Notes: generated by a model not told the origin, from the letters alone. 64,000 nt of DNA from Molanna angustata (GCA_963576475.1 OY754975.1:22756707-22820706), one strand, 5' to 3'; shown: positions 13,790 to 26,249, numbered from the stretch's first letter. Made by a program: numbers and translations.

Positions 13790-14689
13790 GGGAGTGGTAG
13801 GCATAGTTACTCTGGAAATGGCTCTCTCGAAACCTAACACACTGTCTTGTACTTTTGGATGGTACATTAATATTTATTAGTTTAAGGAGTTCGGGACAGT
13901 ATATAGCGTAGTTTAATAGTTTATGTAAGAAGGAAAGGTCGAAAACCTTTCTTCTATCGTTAAGGTATAAAAGTTTTATTTCTAGCATAAGATCTGTGTA
14001 GTATATTTACTATTGGAATCCCCTTTTTATAATTTACAAACCGCAAAAATTTTCTTTGCAAATTACCGCAAATTATATATCAGGAAAAATTAAAGATACT
14101 AAATGTTTTTATTTTGTTTGATATCATACGCAGGTACTCGTATATTTTAAAATATATTATTAATCATCAATTTAGGATTATTACATCACTAGGTCTAGCT
14201 CTGCTATACGAGATGGTAAATCAAAAGGATTGGGTTAAATTGTGGGAAGGAGATAGGTGGTGCAAGATCAGCTGATTTCTCTGCCAAACCTGGAGGAGGT
14301 ATGGGATGGTGTTAAGGACTTGGGAGGGGGGGGGGGGAGAGAGCGATGGAGACTCAGAGTGGAGGGTTGTTTTATGTCTCCTTCACCATTCACCACCAAG
14401 TTTCTCAAGTGACACTTAACTATTAGCATTATCGCTGGTTTGCTAGTTTTTTTGTTGTTGTTGAAAGTTGTGAATGTGCTATCTGTCTTATAAAACGTCC
14501 TTGAATAATATGCTTACACTGTTTATGAGAAAAGAAAAAAATCACACATTTGTGGTCAGTTAGCTACAGAGCTACTTTTTGAAGATTGTCTTTGAAAAAT
14601 TAAGCGGAGGACGTTTATGTATTCATTTTCTATATTATATTTGTTTTATTGACTTGTAAGTAAAGGATAATAATCAGCAGTATGAATTA
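13790..14689. other. Unannotated; G-run near 14325
   Basis: No gene is visible. A run of about 13 G lies at 14325-14337 in a purine-rich stretch, within otherwise AT-rich DNA. Confidence 0.35.
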
Positions 14690-15540
14690 GTAGGATAGGA
14701 TAGTGTGGAGATAGGATTTTCTTTCTAACCCTGAATAGGTAAATTTGATGGTATGTAGGTATGTATGAAGATTATTTATTTATTTATTGAGAAATTCACG
14801 GCTCAAAGCCCTTAACAAAACAAAATATTACATGACACAGCATAAACATAACCAAAGAAATACAATTTATAAACATTCATAACATCTATACATATCAATG
14901 GTAGCAGAGAATATATAAAAAAATAAAAACATTTAAGAAAGGTGAAATAAACACAAAAGTACATACATTAAGAACCAAAGAATAAATAAATAAATAAAAA
15001 AAACTCAAACAAAATAGTAATTACAAAGAATGAACATAAGAATATTATTGACTGAATATATATAAAAATGAATGGTGTGAATAACTACCTACATACTAAG
15101 CCACACTGAATCAGTGAATGCTGCCAGATGTGATAATATATTACATGATTGAATTAAATAAAATAAAAATGAAATGAACAAAATTTATAAAAATGTAAAC
15201 AAGTGACTACACAATCATTTGGCGTTATGTTTTTACAAATGTTTTGATAAAGTATATTTATAGGCCTTAAAAGAATTAAAGAAAGGGTCAGTCAGATAAC
15301 CAAAGTCATTGCCCATTGTCAAAGTCATTATGTAGGTATATATAAGAGTCCCCGTATAATATTGTGTATTCTACCATACAAATTGTATGTAATAAGGTCG
15401 TCACTAAAATACATTTTTTACAAAAATTATTAAAACAACTGAGAAGTTTAAAAAAATAAATTTGACGTATCATAATTTGTATATTTTTTATAGAACATTA
15501 TATTACCTAGTTGGGGTTTACGTACCTGCTTATATATATT
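14690..15540 (+). mobile_element. Repeat family B, copy 3, split by a LINE tail
   Basis: Family B landmarks on the left (GGATAGGATAGTGTGGAGAT) and right (ACAAATTGTATG, GTCGTCACTAAAA, CTAGTTGGGGTTTACG) are separated by a foreign block of about 555 bp at 14772-15330. Both family ends are missing or strongly diverged. Confidence 0.65.
14772..15330 (-). mobile_element. LINE 3' end inserted in family B
   Basis: Begins with (ATTT)n, that is (AAAT)n on the - strand, then the - strand equivalent of GAAATTCACGGCTCAAAGCC. A long A-rich sequence without an open frame follows. The tandem tail plus position inside another repeat identify a 5'-truncated retrotransposon, though no protein remains to classify it. 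Confidence 0.5.
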
Positions 15541-16270
15541 TTAAAAATATTAAATAAGCAGTTAACGTTTAGTAGTACGTAAACGTTTTGTTACTAAAGT
15601 ACTCTCAATTACATTCTATGAGTCACAATGAAAATTCAGTCTCGGTTAATGACATCTAATGTTTTCAAAATGCGACAACTTGTTATTGGGTGCTTGTTGA
15701 GTAAATACAATTTTCACATAATCTAATCTGTTAGTTTTCTAGAAGCAAAATAAAACATGACAAAAGTACATGCAAGTTTTTACAAATTTTTTTTGTATTT
15801 ATGAATATCGTCATATTTATGAAATTTCATGTCAAGTGACTTTTTTTTCTGTTTTACCGTCCGTTTGTAATTCGAGCCCCGACTGTTTGCTTTGTATTTC
15901 CAAATCGTGCGTAGGCTCCTGTTTATTACATTTTTATTTGAACCATTTTATCGACTGGTTTTATGTATAATATTGTGTTGCCGGTGTTACGTTGAAGCTA
16001 AAATCGATCTACTTTCACTATTCCAAATCTTACTAGCTGTAATAGGAATACATATTATATAGAGTAGTTTTTACCATATATAGTCAGTTAATTTATTTTC
16101 AATTGTTCCATTTAATCGTACTCCAGTTACAAAGTAAATTTATTAGTTTCATCAATTTTAACTGCTTTGCGATATTATTTATATCCCTAATTCGTAATAC
16201 CTATTTACAAAATGACGATTTTTATTTAAATCACGGTTTGACTTGTCGATTTGCTGAACGTATCATTTGG
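15541..16270. other. Unannotated AT-rich stretch
   Basis: No supported gene, RNA or repeat. Open frames are short and of random composition. Confidence 0.35.
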
Positions 16271-16900
16271 GGCTAGGTTGCGGCCATAGGGGCCTAGCCA
16301 GTAAAGTTGAGGGTGGCTGCAGCCCCACCCTAGGATTCTGGGTAACAAGTCAGTAACCTCTTCAATTCTTACCTATGGAAGAGCAGGGCAGACGCCTTAA
16401 TGCCTCGCTCGGCGGTGACTCATCAAACGTGGCGATGAGTAAGTCTGTATCATCGGGCGATGGAAATCGAAGCACTGAAAGTACTGTCCGGTGGTGTACC
16501 TGAAATTCGCCAACATGAGTACTAAGGGGTGGAGGAGCCCCCCGTGATGATTGGTCGGCACGACCCACTCGGCGGTACCCGAGTTGATGACGAGACAGGT
16601 GCAGCTGACGCTGCGCCTGGTGTGGAAATCGAAGAACTGAAAGTACTACGGGCGTGGCGAAGGCTCCCTGTGGCAGTCTGTTGTTCGTGGAGCTGCTGGG
16701 AGGGTAACCCCTGCTATGATTCACGGGCCTTCACGGGTGTGGTTGGACTCTTAGTGGCAGTGGTATGAAATATGCATGGTGGTAGTTCTTGTTTCGTCCG
16801 ACGAGCAGCCGCTCCGGGGATGAACAGAACACTTAGTTCTATAACGTTCCCTATGGAGTGGGGTAGGTGATTGCGACTTTTCCTCATGTTCTATTGCTGG
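16271..16900 (+). repeat. GC-rich interspersed repeat, family G copy 1
   Basis: Sharply GC-richer than its surroundings. The right part (16730-16865: GTGGTATGAAAT, GTTCTATAACGTT, ATGGAGTGGGG) matches the reverse strand of 60661-60850, so it is an interspersed repeat. Inside, GGAAATCGAAG-ACTGAAAGTACT occurs twice (16460 and 16625), showing an internal duplication. I read it as part of a retrotransposon body or 5' region. Open frames on both strands have no recognisable domain. Confidence 0.5.
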
Positions 16901-17362
16901 CTGTCAGAAGGAACATTTGAGATAATAAAGGAGATATTTATATTAAGACATTATTGGATTACTTCCTTCTTATTAATCTATATTATACTCAGGAAGTGAG
17001 TATATCACAGTTTATCACAGTGAGGAATTCCATGTTTCAATCATTTGCATTTGTGTTCTATATAATTGTATTTTGATCTGTTTGTATTTTTGCCAATTGT
17101 TTTTCTTAAGTACTTTATGTATTAATTGTATTTTCTCCTCTTGTTTTTGTTATGTTTGATTCTATGTTTCAATCATTTGCATTTGTGTTCTATTTAATTG
17201 TATTTTGATCTGTCTGTATTAATTTGCACATTGTATTAATTATTATTCAATTGTATTTTCTCCTCTTGTTTTTGTTATGTTTTTATTGTTATTTTTACTC
17301 TTGAGACATGTAACATTCAATATTGGATGAAATGTCATTAAATAAATGAAAAAAAAAACGTA
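16901..17362 (+). repeat. Retroelement 3' UTR with internal duplication and poly-A
   Basis: About 125 bp beginning ATGTTTCAATCATTTGCATT occurs twice head-to-tail (17032-17162 and 17164-17283), each ending near TTTCTCCTCTTGTTTTTGTT. The stretch closes with AATAAATG and a run of A near 17350. Together with the GC-rich part to its left this looks like the end of one retrotransposon insertion, but no coding part is seen. Confidence 0.55.
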
Positions 17363-17646
17363 TCATACTTGCCATCTCAACTAACTCCATTAATGTTTTT
17401 GCTCTTATTTGCTAGTTCTATGTACTAGCAAACTTATCTTGCTTACTTATTTTCCTCTTATATATGAGATTAAGGAATATCCTATGTCGCCTCGAGTTTT
17501 TTCAATCTATGCAAAAAAACTATATTTTTCGAATAAATTTGTAACGATATTTTTTGTGCGTTAATCCACTCCCTCTTTTTTTATCATTATTATCTCCTTT
17601 TTCTTTTTAAGTACTACTCGTATTACTATTATATTAAACATAATTT

Positions 17647-18432
17647 TTACTCCTCACTAACCCAAGGGGATATAGTGGAGAGTTATAATTTCGCAATTTT
17701 TAAAGCTATTTTTTTAATTGCAGATTATCAACTAGTACATATAATGCTGAGATTGTATTTTGAAAGTTTCATCACCATGTATCTGTGTGTGTACTATGTG
17801 CTATGTGCGGCGTTTTTATTATACTTTATAGACTAAAGCACTCTTTCGTATCTTTTCAAATTTCGGAAATTTGTATATCTAATACTCACTTAGACCACAT
17901 TAGATTTTGAAGGATATCTGATCAGTGCTTCTCAATTTTTTAACTTTCAAATATTTCAAAGTAACTCCAAGGTCAGGAAACATAAAAAATGAAATTTTTA
18001 TTTTCAAATTGGTAAAATGCATATCACTTTCATAAATGGCATTCAAGAAATATGAATTTTTCATAATAAAATATTTATATTTTTATTGACAAACTTTTTT
18101 TTACCATCTCAACAGAGACGAAGTTGGCATTTTGTAGAAGAACCAGGGACTCGAGGCACCTATAGGGCTTACGACCTGTCGTAGGCTGGTTTACGTGATC
18201 ACTTTATGCGCATGCGCAACGTTCATCAATTATGCCTTCTTATTGAGTTCCCTTATCAATGTAATTTTTGAAAGTTTTATATATTTGAATAGTGTGTAAC
18301 AAAAAAATTTTCGATAAAATATTTGAACAAAAATATTTAACAAATACATTTCACAAAAATTATGAAAACTTTCCATAAAATAATTGACTTGGTAGTGAGG
18401 AGTACAACGTTGGCCACAACCCACTCGTTTTA
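17647..18432 (-). mobile_element. Repeat family C, copy 1, carrying family D
   Basis: Reverse-oriented copy running from ACTCCTCACTAACCCAAGGG to CCACAACCCACTCGTTTT. It shares its whole length with copies at 21365 and 33209, including ACTCACTTAGACC and AAAATGCATATCACTTTCAT. A family D element sits inside, flanked by the 11-bp duplication ATAAAATATTT at 18066-18076 and 18314-18324. CTCCTCACTAA near one end of the family is inverted near the other, a subterminal inverted repeat. Non-coding and presumably non-autonomous. Confidence 0.75.
18077..18313 (+). mobile_element. Repeat family D, copy 1 (nested in C)
   Basis: Holds TATTGACAAACTTTTT, ATCTCAACAGAGACGAAGTT, GGGACTCGAGGCACCTA, AGGGCTTACGACCTGTCG, GGCTGGTTTACGTGATCACT and ATGCGCATGCGCAACGTTCA in order. 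Related copies lie at 19735 (reverse), 24455 and 58556-59570. The 11-bp flanking duplication inside a family C copy shows it moved, and moved later than C. No coding capacity. Confidence 0.75.
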
Positions 18433-18714
18433 CATACTTTCAAATTCATGTTGTTTGGGATGGTTTCTGCAATTTATATGTGTATTGAATAATTGCAATT
18501 AATTTTGACTTGCTCAATTTAAAAAAAAATTCAACTTTTAAATATGTAACTTATAAAATATATTCGAGTATGATAAAGATGACAACATGCTTATTAGTGA
18601 AGTCAAACTTATGTAGTGTCTGAACTCAAAAGTTCATTTTGAAAAATCCATCATGATAATTATACATACATACATAATATAGTGAAATTGCTCGTCAAAT
18701 TCATAGATACATAG

Positions 18715-19397
18715 GAACATTTGACCACGCGACGCACAATTTCAGACCTTATGTTCCTTCACAGTATACTAAATGGAAATATAGAATGCCATGAAATTCT
18801 TACCAATATCAAATTTAATACATCTACTCGCCGGACAAGACATACGTCACTTTTCTTCTCCAATATCTGTAAAACAAATGCTTCCAAAAACGCTCCGATT
18901 AATAGAATGATAAACTTATTCAACTCTTATGAAAAAAACGCCGACTTAGACATATTTTTTGATTCACATATAACATTCAAAAATAAACTTACATCTAACA
19001 TCGTGACATTATAACAATTAGGTACTGATTAATTTTATTTTTCCCAACCACCCTCAGCAATATATTTTCTTTTTGTTCTCAACTCATGAATCTGTCAATA
19101 TATGTTCGTCTACACACACATGCACACCCTCTCACACACACACACACACACACATACACACCCACACACTCACACTCTTTCTAGATATCCCTTTCACACA
19201 CACATGTATGTATTACTCTTCTCTCATGCGCGCACCCACACTAATTCACACTTTTTTGTTGTATTATTTTTATATTAGGTATAGTACGTAAGAGGTACAT
19301 GTTATTTTTGTATTATTATTTATTTAATTTTAATAATTGTATGCTTGTAGGTACTGTGTGCTGTCCTTTGTAAAATAAAATAAATAAAATAAAATAA
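18715..19397 (+). pseudogene. LINE (CR1/Jockey-like) C-terminal end and 3' UTR
   Basis: An open frame from 18721 to a stop near 19014 reads TTRRTISDLMFLHSILNG, then STRRTRHTSLFF and DLDIFFDSHITFKNKL. This aligns with the last part of the reverse transcriptase at 56557-57441 (KRRTIRDMMFLYNILNN). The catalytic domain is gone. The 3' UTR contains a (CA)n run near 19136-19155 and ends in (AAAAT)n near 19375-19397, as does the copy ending at 42475. Confidence 0.7.
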
Positions 19398-19734
19398 CAT
19401 ATTATACTATGTCAAACGAATATTTTTTAATTGCATATACGCAAACATTTTATTTTTTCCCTGTCGGGAGTCAAATGTTTTTTTTTTTATAAACGTTACT
19501 TTTTGACAAGTAGGTAAACAAGCCAATAATGAAATAATTCTGGCGCAGTTCATGGATTACATCAGCTGTGCCAGACACCGTCACCTCACTTATAAGGACT
19601 GTTGCTTTCATTGCTTACAAATAAACCAATCTATCAATAGATGGCGTTACAAAAAATGGTTTCTTCGTTACTTCATGGATGGCAATAGTAATAATGCCTT
19701 ATTTTCAGGTGATTAGCTACTCGTCATTCAAATA

Positions 19735-19900
19735 TATAGAACTTTCAAAATTTACATTGATACATTTACATTGATGAACTCAATAAGAAGGCATAATTGG
19801 TGAACGTTGCGAAAGTGCTAAGAGTGATCGCGTAAACCATCCGATGATAGGTCGTAATCTTGAGTTCTTGGTTCTTGTTGAAAAGTTTGTCAAATAAAAG
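19735..19900 (-). mobile_element. Repeat family D, copy 2
   Basis: The reverse strand matches copy 1 over GCATAATTGGTGAACGTTGC, GCGTAAACCATCCGATGATA and AAAGTTTGTCAA. The ATCTCAATAGAGACG segment is missing here. Confidence 0.65.
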
Positions 19901-20974
19901 TACATATGTCATGTTTAAACTCGAGAGATAATGTATACTTTAGTCAGACTACTATTAAAATCATTTGTAACTCATGGTGTGAAACTGTTTATCAGAACTA
20001 GGCATATTATTAGTAATCACAAAATCTCTGGCCCTGACCCTCAGAATGCCTCGAGTCACCTCGAGTAATTTCGAAAAATTCTTGTCATGTTTTTACCTTC
20101 CTTGTTTACTTATGCAGTATTTAACGGTTTATTGTTTAAACGGTTTTATATACATTTTTGTTGTATTGTATTTTATTGTTATTTTTACGAAACCTCCATA
20201 CTTCCGCTAAATTAGCAATGTGATTATTGTTATAAAATTGCTTAGAATATGGTTTATTACATTTGTGACCTTGTTTAAAAAAATATCAAATGATTTTTAT
20301 TAACACGGGTGTATATTACCAACATTGTTTGTTTATTTTATGGTTAGTAAAATAATGGATTCAATTTCGGAGATAAATTAAAATTTAAATGAACATTAAA
20401 GTCAAAGACATAAATGTGTTCACCAAAACTGTCACTTTAAACTATATCCATTTTATAATACACTGGTGATGTTCTTTTATAATTTTTGTATTATTAAACT
20501 TCCTTTATTTTACTTAATCTTCAGAATTTAAAAAAAAAACATAAAATGACTAGATTTAATATTTCATTAAAATTTAAGAATTGAATCAAATATCGTACGA
20601 AAATTTAAATATTATTAAGTACCTAAATGAAAATGCTGAATTCAACAATTAATTGATTATATTAATGTAGACGTATGTATGTAGGCACATAACAGGTATC
20701 TATTATCAGTATGCACTTGGAAATATTTTAGATTTTAAGTGGAGATTAATATTTAAAAAAAATCTTTACCGAATAAACTAGAGGAAATCGTGAAGGGTAC
20801 TTAATACTGTCGTCGTTTTTAAAAATAAACATTTTTTTCGGAAATATGAAAATGTTTGAACAACTCTGTTTTTTTTTTTTGTAAATATAGTTAAGTTGAG
20901 ATATTATTTATCTTTTTTAATTTAAAGTAGTAAATCGCTAACAGTTTCTCGTTCTGTCCATTAAAAAAGTTCAT
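19901..20974. other. Unannotated AT-rich stretch
   Basis: No supported feature. AT-rich with poly-A and poly-T runs and no open frame above background. Confidence 0.4.
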
Positions 20975-21158
20975 GCGGGCATGTCTGGTCAACTTGCGGA
21001 ATCCAAGCCATCCATGTTTACTCATATCATGGATATTATTATCTTATGAAGTTCTATAATATATTGAGATGTTGTCGAACTCCATTAGATAATTATATCC
21101 ATGATATGGGTGAACATGGATGGTTTTGATTCCGCCTGTTGACATAACTTGCCCCCCT
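20975..21158. mobile_element. Palindromic MITE, family A copy 2
   Basis: Shares the ends GGGCATGTCTGG and CTTGCCCCCC and the central CTCATATCATGGATAT / ATATCCATGATATGGGT arms with the copy at 6099-6308. Arms and loop have diverged, so the two are separate old insertions. Non-coding. Confidence 0.75.
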
Positions 21159-21364
21159 GATTAAAAATAATCAGTGAAATTCAATACATCTTGGTACAAG
21201 TACGTCATGGTATTGCATTAGTGATGAGTCCAAGTGCCAGAGTTAGGGTCATCGGAAGATAAAAAATAAAACATGCAGTGCCTCATCAAAAAGATTACAA
21301 TCTTGTGCTTGATTACAATATACTTTTTTTTATTTTTTTTTATAAAATTTATAATACATATATA

Positions 21365-21935
21365 AAAACGAGTGGGTTGTGGCCAACGATTAACTCCTCA
21401 CTAATAAGCTATTCTGTAAAGTATTCAAATTTTGTATGGAAAATATTCAGCATTTTCATGAAATGAGTTTGCTAAATTATTTTTTATTTAAATATTTTAT
21501 TACGAAATCGTGATAACTCTTCAATGCCATTTTATGAAAGTGATGTGTCTTATTACCAATTTGAAAATAAAAAATTCAAATTGTAAGTTTCCTGAGCTTT
21601 GGGTCACTTTGAAATATTTGACACTAAAAAAAATATGAAGCACTATTTAGATATCCTTCAAAATCTAATGGGGTCTAAGCGAGTATTAGATATACATAAT
21701 TGCAAAATTTGAAAAGAATTGAATGAGTAGGTACTTTAGTTTATAATCGATAAAGTAAAATAAACACGCCGTACATAGCACACACCACATAGCACACAGA
21801 CAGATACATTGTGATGAAACTTTCAGAATACAATCTCAGCATGATACTTGTTGATACTCTGCAATAAAAAATACCCTTAAAAATTGCAAAATCTTAACTC
21901 CCCACTATATCCCCTTGGGTTAGTGAGTAGTAAAA
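21365..21935 (+). mobile_element. Repeat family C, copy 2
   Basis: Complete copy of about 570 bp, from AAAACGAGTGGGTTGTGGCC to CCCTTGGGTTAGTGAGTAGT. Closely matches 33209-33777 and, reversed, 17647-18432. The ACTCCTCACTAA near its start is inverted at its end. No open frame. Confidence 0.8.
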
Positions 21936-23889
21936 TCAATAAAAAAATACAGAAAAAGATGCACAGTAAGAAAAATCATATTTCCCTTTACTAGAGTGCA
22001 AGCACTAGTGTGTAAAGATGGATATTATTCTGTAATACCTATACTTAAAAAAATAAAACTTTTTTAAAATAAAATATTCCGTTTTTAAATAAAGTTTCTA
22101 CGGAAGGTAGTAAATTTATCTGAGACTAAAAATAATGGGAAAGTACCTATATATTAATTTTTGCAAGAATGTGAAACTCTGGCATTTAAGCCTTACGTCT
22201 TGGTGTTACTGTGACACACGCAGTCTTCTCTGCTCATCACTACACAATATATGTAATGCAATGTTTTTTCGTCATCAATTGAAACATTTAACATCTGTGT
22301 TTGTAAAATGTGCTATGAACCCGTATTTTTAATATCAGTATAGGAAAACAGATATAAATTTGCACATGAATCAGATCTGCGTACATATGTAAATATTATA
22401 ATGCCTTTCCATTATTTAATTCGGCGAAGTCAAAATATGATTTTGTAAATTGATTATACTTCCACGCTTCAAAAACTAAATGAGTGACAGCATAATATGT
22501 CAAATGTAATAAGCGAATTCTCAAATCTATCTCGAGTTGTTTTGACAGTTTCAAATGCGAATTTGTTAACTACATTAATGTTATAATTATACTAGAAGAT
22601 GTTATATTTTATTCTATGTAATTACACATTGACTTTAAATAAAACAATAGTTTATGTTTCATGGATAATTCATTGTTTCCACTAACCGGTAGGTACATCG
22701 AATACAATTGCCATATCACTATGATACCGGTTAGTACCTTTGATAGAATTGCAGTGGCATTAAAACTACTAACTCATTTCATGTCATCATGGAGTTTACT
22801 CAAGAAATAGGTACAACTGTCCGTTGAAAACTGAAAAAAAAAATGAAATTTTAAAAATGCACACAAATATATAGATATTCACAAACATATTATCCTCCTC
22901 CTTGTTCTCTTCTTCCTCGTTTCTTACTCCGTATTACGTTTTTATCCTTTCCATTTTTTGTTGCAATGAAATAAAAAAAAAATGATAAATGGTCAGTTGG
23001 AACTGTCTTTACGTAAAATGGAAATAATTAAATATTTTTGGAACGTAAATCATTTATTTTATTTGAAGATGCGACTTCTAATGGTTTTCCGGAGTGAATT
23101 AAAATAAAATCACGCTTTATACTATACCTGCATATTATAATATACGTAGGTACCATCACGTCATGTCCTTTACGGGGTAAGCAGAGAGAATGAAGCGCAC
23201 TACTCTTCTATTTTTGCACATATTCCTGGCTTCATTTATATCCATGAATCGCCTCATACATGCTCGTTAAATTTTCAAGCTCCTTATGTTTTCTCCTTTC
23301 AAAATATCATTCACATGGTCATCCCATCACTTTCTGGAGCGACCCACTGCTATTCACTCCATCTCTTAAACCCATGTATATTTTTTGGTCAACCTTAGTA
23401 CTATAACGCTTTATAATATAATTGATGTGTTAAAATAGCTATTTTCTATACTTCGAAGGTCTTTATATCATGGTTCATAGTATTCAGTCGTTGTTAACTG
23501 CTGTGGTATCCTTACACAGAAACAAATAACAGTATTTATCTATGAAGTAAGTCTGGCAGTCGCTGGCTTTTGGTCTATATTATAATCTCGAGAATCGTGC
23601 CTTTATCAAAAATATGACTACTAATACAAAGGTCTCGCGTTCGATTTCCGTCAAAATTCCATCTATTTATATTGTCTTGGGTCTTTCAAACTTCACTGAA
23701 AAAAAAATTCACGTTAAAATTAACTGAACTATAGTGACTACAAAACTTTTTGTTTTGTGCTACTAAATATTTTGTTCGTTTAGCCAAACAGTACAGTCAT
23801 AAATAGATTAACTTATTACTGATAACAAAGGTTTGGCTTAAAACGCAGGTAGCTAGTTCCGTGGTCACATTTTTTTCCCTGTAGTTATA
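21936..23889. other. Unannotated stretch
   Basis: No gene is seen. A diverged direct duplication of about 50 bp lies at 22685-22775 (ACCGGTAGGTACATCGAATA versus ACCGGTTAGTACCTTTGATA). The TTTACGGGGTAAGCAGAGA near 23170 resembles interspersed-repeat sequence of Lepidoptera, but nothing longer is recognisable. Confidence 0.35.
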
Positions 23890-24260
23890 TACGTACCATG
23901 AATCCTTCTTCTTCTTTGCCTCTTCGCAGTTCATCTGGGGTTGGCCCTTCTGGTACGCAATCGCTTCGATCTTTCGATCGCATCAGATCTTTCGATCGCA
24001 TCAGATCTTTCGATCGCATCAGATCTTTCGATCGCATCAGATCTTTCGATCTTGCCTCGTCTCCCTGGTTAGTTGCTTCTCCCCCAGCTTCCTCTTATTT
24101 ATATTTGTCCACCAGGTGACCTGTGGACGGCCTCTAGTTCTGGACTGAGTGGGTAGTTCTGGACCAGTGCGAGTTTTACCACTGCGTGATCGTCATTTCG
24201 TCTGGTAATGTGTCCGTACCATCGCATCGAAGTCTGGTCTCCTCGAATTGTTCGTATCAT
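23890..24260 (-). pseudogene. RTE-type LINE C-terminal relic
   Basis: The - strand of 24060-24250 reads in broken frames DFDAMVRTHYQT, VKLALVQNYPLSPELEA and VHRSPGGQI. This matches the region near the end of RTE-like reverse transcriptases, where a short W-x-G-H-like segment precedes a G-R-P box. There are several frameshifts. A minisatellite interrupts the region to the left. Identification rests on weak similarity. Confidence 0.4.
23968..24052 (+). repeat. 18-bp minisatellite, about 4.7 copies
   Basis: Unit GATCTTTCGATCGCATCA is repeated without change four times and then partly. The period is a multiple of three, so it gives an artificial RIRSFD protein repeat in the + frame. Each unit contains the palindrome CGATCG. 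Confidence 0.95.
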
Positions 24261-24454
24261 GATAATAGTCAAACGATATTTTATTATGGTGACATTTTCA
24301 TTGTAGGCTTCCGGTGTGGGGAAAAGTCACAGAATGAATTATGACAGGAAGAGGAGAAAGTAGGAACTTTGTTTCCTGTGTAAGAGATGTGGAGACCGGA
24401 CATAATAATATATAAGTTGGAATGGCGTAGGTAGGTATGTAGGAATTCTTCAAA

Positions 24455-24595
24455 ACTTTTTAACACCTCAAAAGAGACGAAGTTGGAATATTATAGATGA
24501 ACCAGGAACTCAAGGCACCTTACAGGGCTTACGATCCGTCATCGGCTGGTTTACGTGATCACTTTATGCGCTTACGCAACGTTCACCATCACTTA
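24455..24595 (+). mobile_element. Repeat family D, copy 3
   Basis: Matches copy 1 over AGAGACGAAGTTGGAATAT, AACTCAAGGCACCTTACAG and GGCTGGTTTACGTGATCACT, ending near GCAACGTTCACC. The inner end is lost. Confidence 0.65.
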
Positions 24596-25572
24596 GGGTT
24601 CATATTATCCAATCATTGTTACATGCTGTGGTATCCTTTTATAAAAAAAAAATCAGCCTTAATGCTATGACGTAAATTATGCTCTTGGTCAGTAAATATT
24701 TGTCACGAAAATAAATAGTCACTTTTATAGTGAGGAGTCTCAATTATTAAAATGACGTTAATGGAATTGTTATGACAACATTGTATGTATTTGAAGTTTA
24801 TAATACCTACCACGTGTCGCTCAATTTACTCATTATTTGCTATTAGGTATACACAAGTCTTTTGTAGTATCGCGTAATCGCCATCGAATTAGTTGCGTCC
24901 ATTAATGGTTATTTTTATTATTCCATTGTCGGGTTAAATCATAGCATAAAAATATGACGTCGTGTGTTGTTGTGTACTATTGATAGAAAGGAAATGTCGA
25001 ATTTAACCCTTTCTTAACCGAATTATGAAAGCATTATAAAAAGAAATATGTTTCATAAAAAATGGGCACAATATGTGATTATAAAGAGATTTTGATAATT
25101 TTTATAATTTTTTATTTCCTTTTTTTGGAAATTTTAACGAATCCAATAAATTGTCATCATTCCTATTTAAACTAAGTATATACTTTTCATAAAATAAAAA
25201 ATCTTTCATTTTTAATTATTATTAGAGATTGAAGGAAATATAATTACCCAATTAAAAAAATATATAGCATGCTAGAAAACAAAAAAAAAACTCACATTCA
25301 TTACATTTTAAATAACCGTGTTTAGCAAGAAAAGCACATTTCGCAATAACCAAGTTTTCAACTGTACAATAACCGAGTACAGAAGTTTCCGTCATTCTCA
25401 GTATAGAAAGCGATCAAAAATATTGTGATTAATAATTTAGAAGAGAAATAACACAGCTGATAACAATTTTTATTGAGATATACGTAAATTACATTATTGA
25501 TTCCAATTGGAATCATCGGTTAAGAAACGGTTAATAATTTCGGCATTTGAAACTAAGTTAGTTGGGTAATTT
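24596..25572. other. Unannotated AT-rich stretch
   Basis: No gene, RNA or repeat family recognised. Confidence 0.4.
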
Positions 25573-25712
25573 TTATTTTTTTACATATTGGTACATCCTC
25601 ATACATTCCCTAAAATAAGCATAAATGCTTGTGCAATAGGTGAATGAAATCAGTCGTGGCAGGATTCGAATTCGCCACCACTGGATTACCACCACCCATC
25701 TAAAACGCATCT
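25573..25712 (-). mobile_element. tRNA-derived SINE, family S1 (reverse)
   Basis: On the - strand the head reads GATGGGTGGTGGTAATCCAG and then a B-box-like AATTCGAATCCTGCCACGAC. The unique part GATTTCATTCACC and ATTTATGCTTATTTTA follows. It matches 41185-41350. The A-box half is shorter than in that copy. Transcription would be by RNA polymerase III, and mobilisation would depend on a LINE. Confidence 0.65.
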
Positions 25713-26249
25713 CATGTGTTACTAGTTGCATGTACCACATGAGATCGAACTGCCGATGAAGAATACATAACAAGCTATTAACCCTTAAATCCAAATTATT
25801 CAATATTTATGATATTTTTCTTACAAATATGTATGTCAGGATAGGATAATGTAGAGGAGAGTCCCTTTTTCCTACATATGTATGAATGGAGATTAAGTAT
25901 CAAAATATTGAGAGTCTCTGTAGATATTGTGATTGCATGTCGTCATTATGTAGTTTCAATTGTTAATTTTTTTTATATGTACCTACTTGTATAATATATG
26001 CATTTTTTATAGAAAATTTATCTTTTAAAGTTATTCATTTGTGTTTCAGCGATTTTCGATACTATTAAAAAAATGGAAATATAGGCAGTTAAACACATAA
26101 ATTTGTCAAAAATAATTACTTACAAAAAAAAATTAAATAAAAGAAATTCGAGAAACCCTGGAGCTTTTAAATAAAAATCAGTTTAAGATATTTTTTGTTT
26201 ATATTTATACAAATTTTTAGCGTTGTAGCTTATACGGTTTTGATATATA

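Noticed and set aside
16362..16768. Frames of 120 (-) and 79 (+) codons in the GC-rich stretch
   Set aside because: They overlap on opposite strands, show no domain, and lie in a dispersed repeat.
19073..19291. 72-codon Thr/His-rich frame, +
   Set aside because: Translation of the (CA)n stretch in a LINE 3' UTR.
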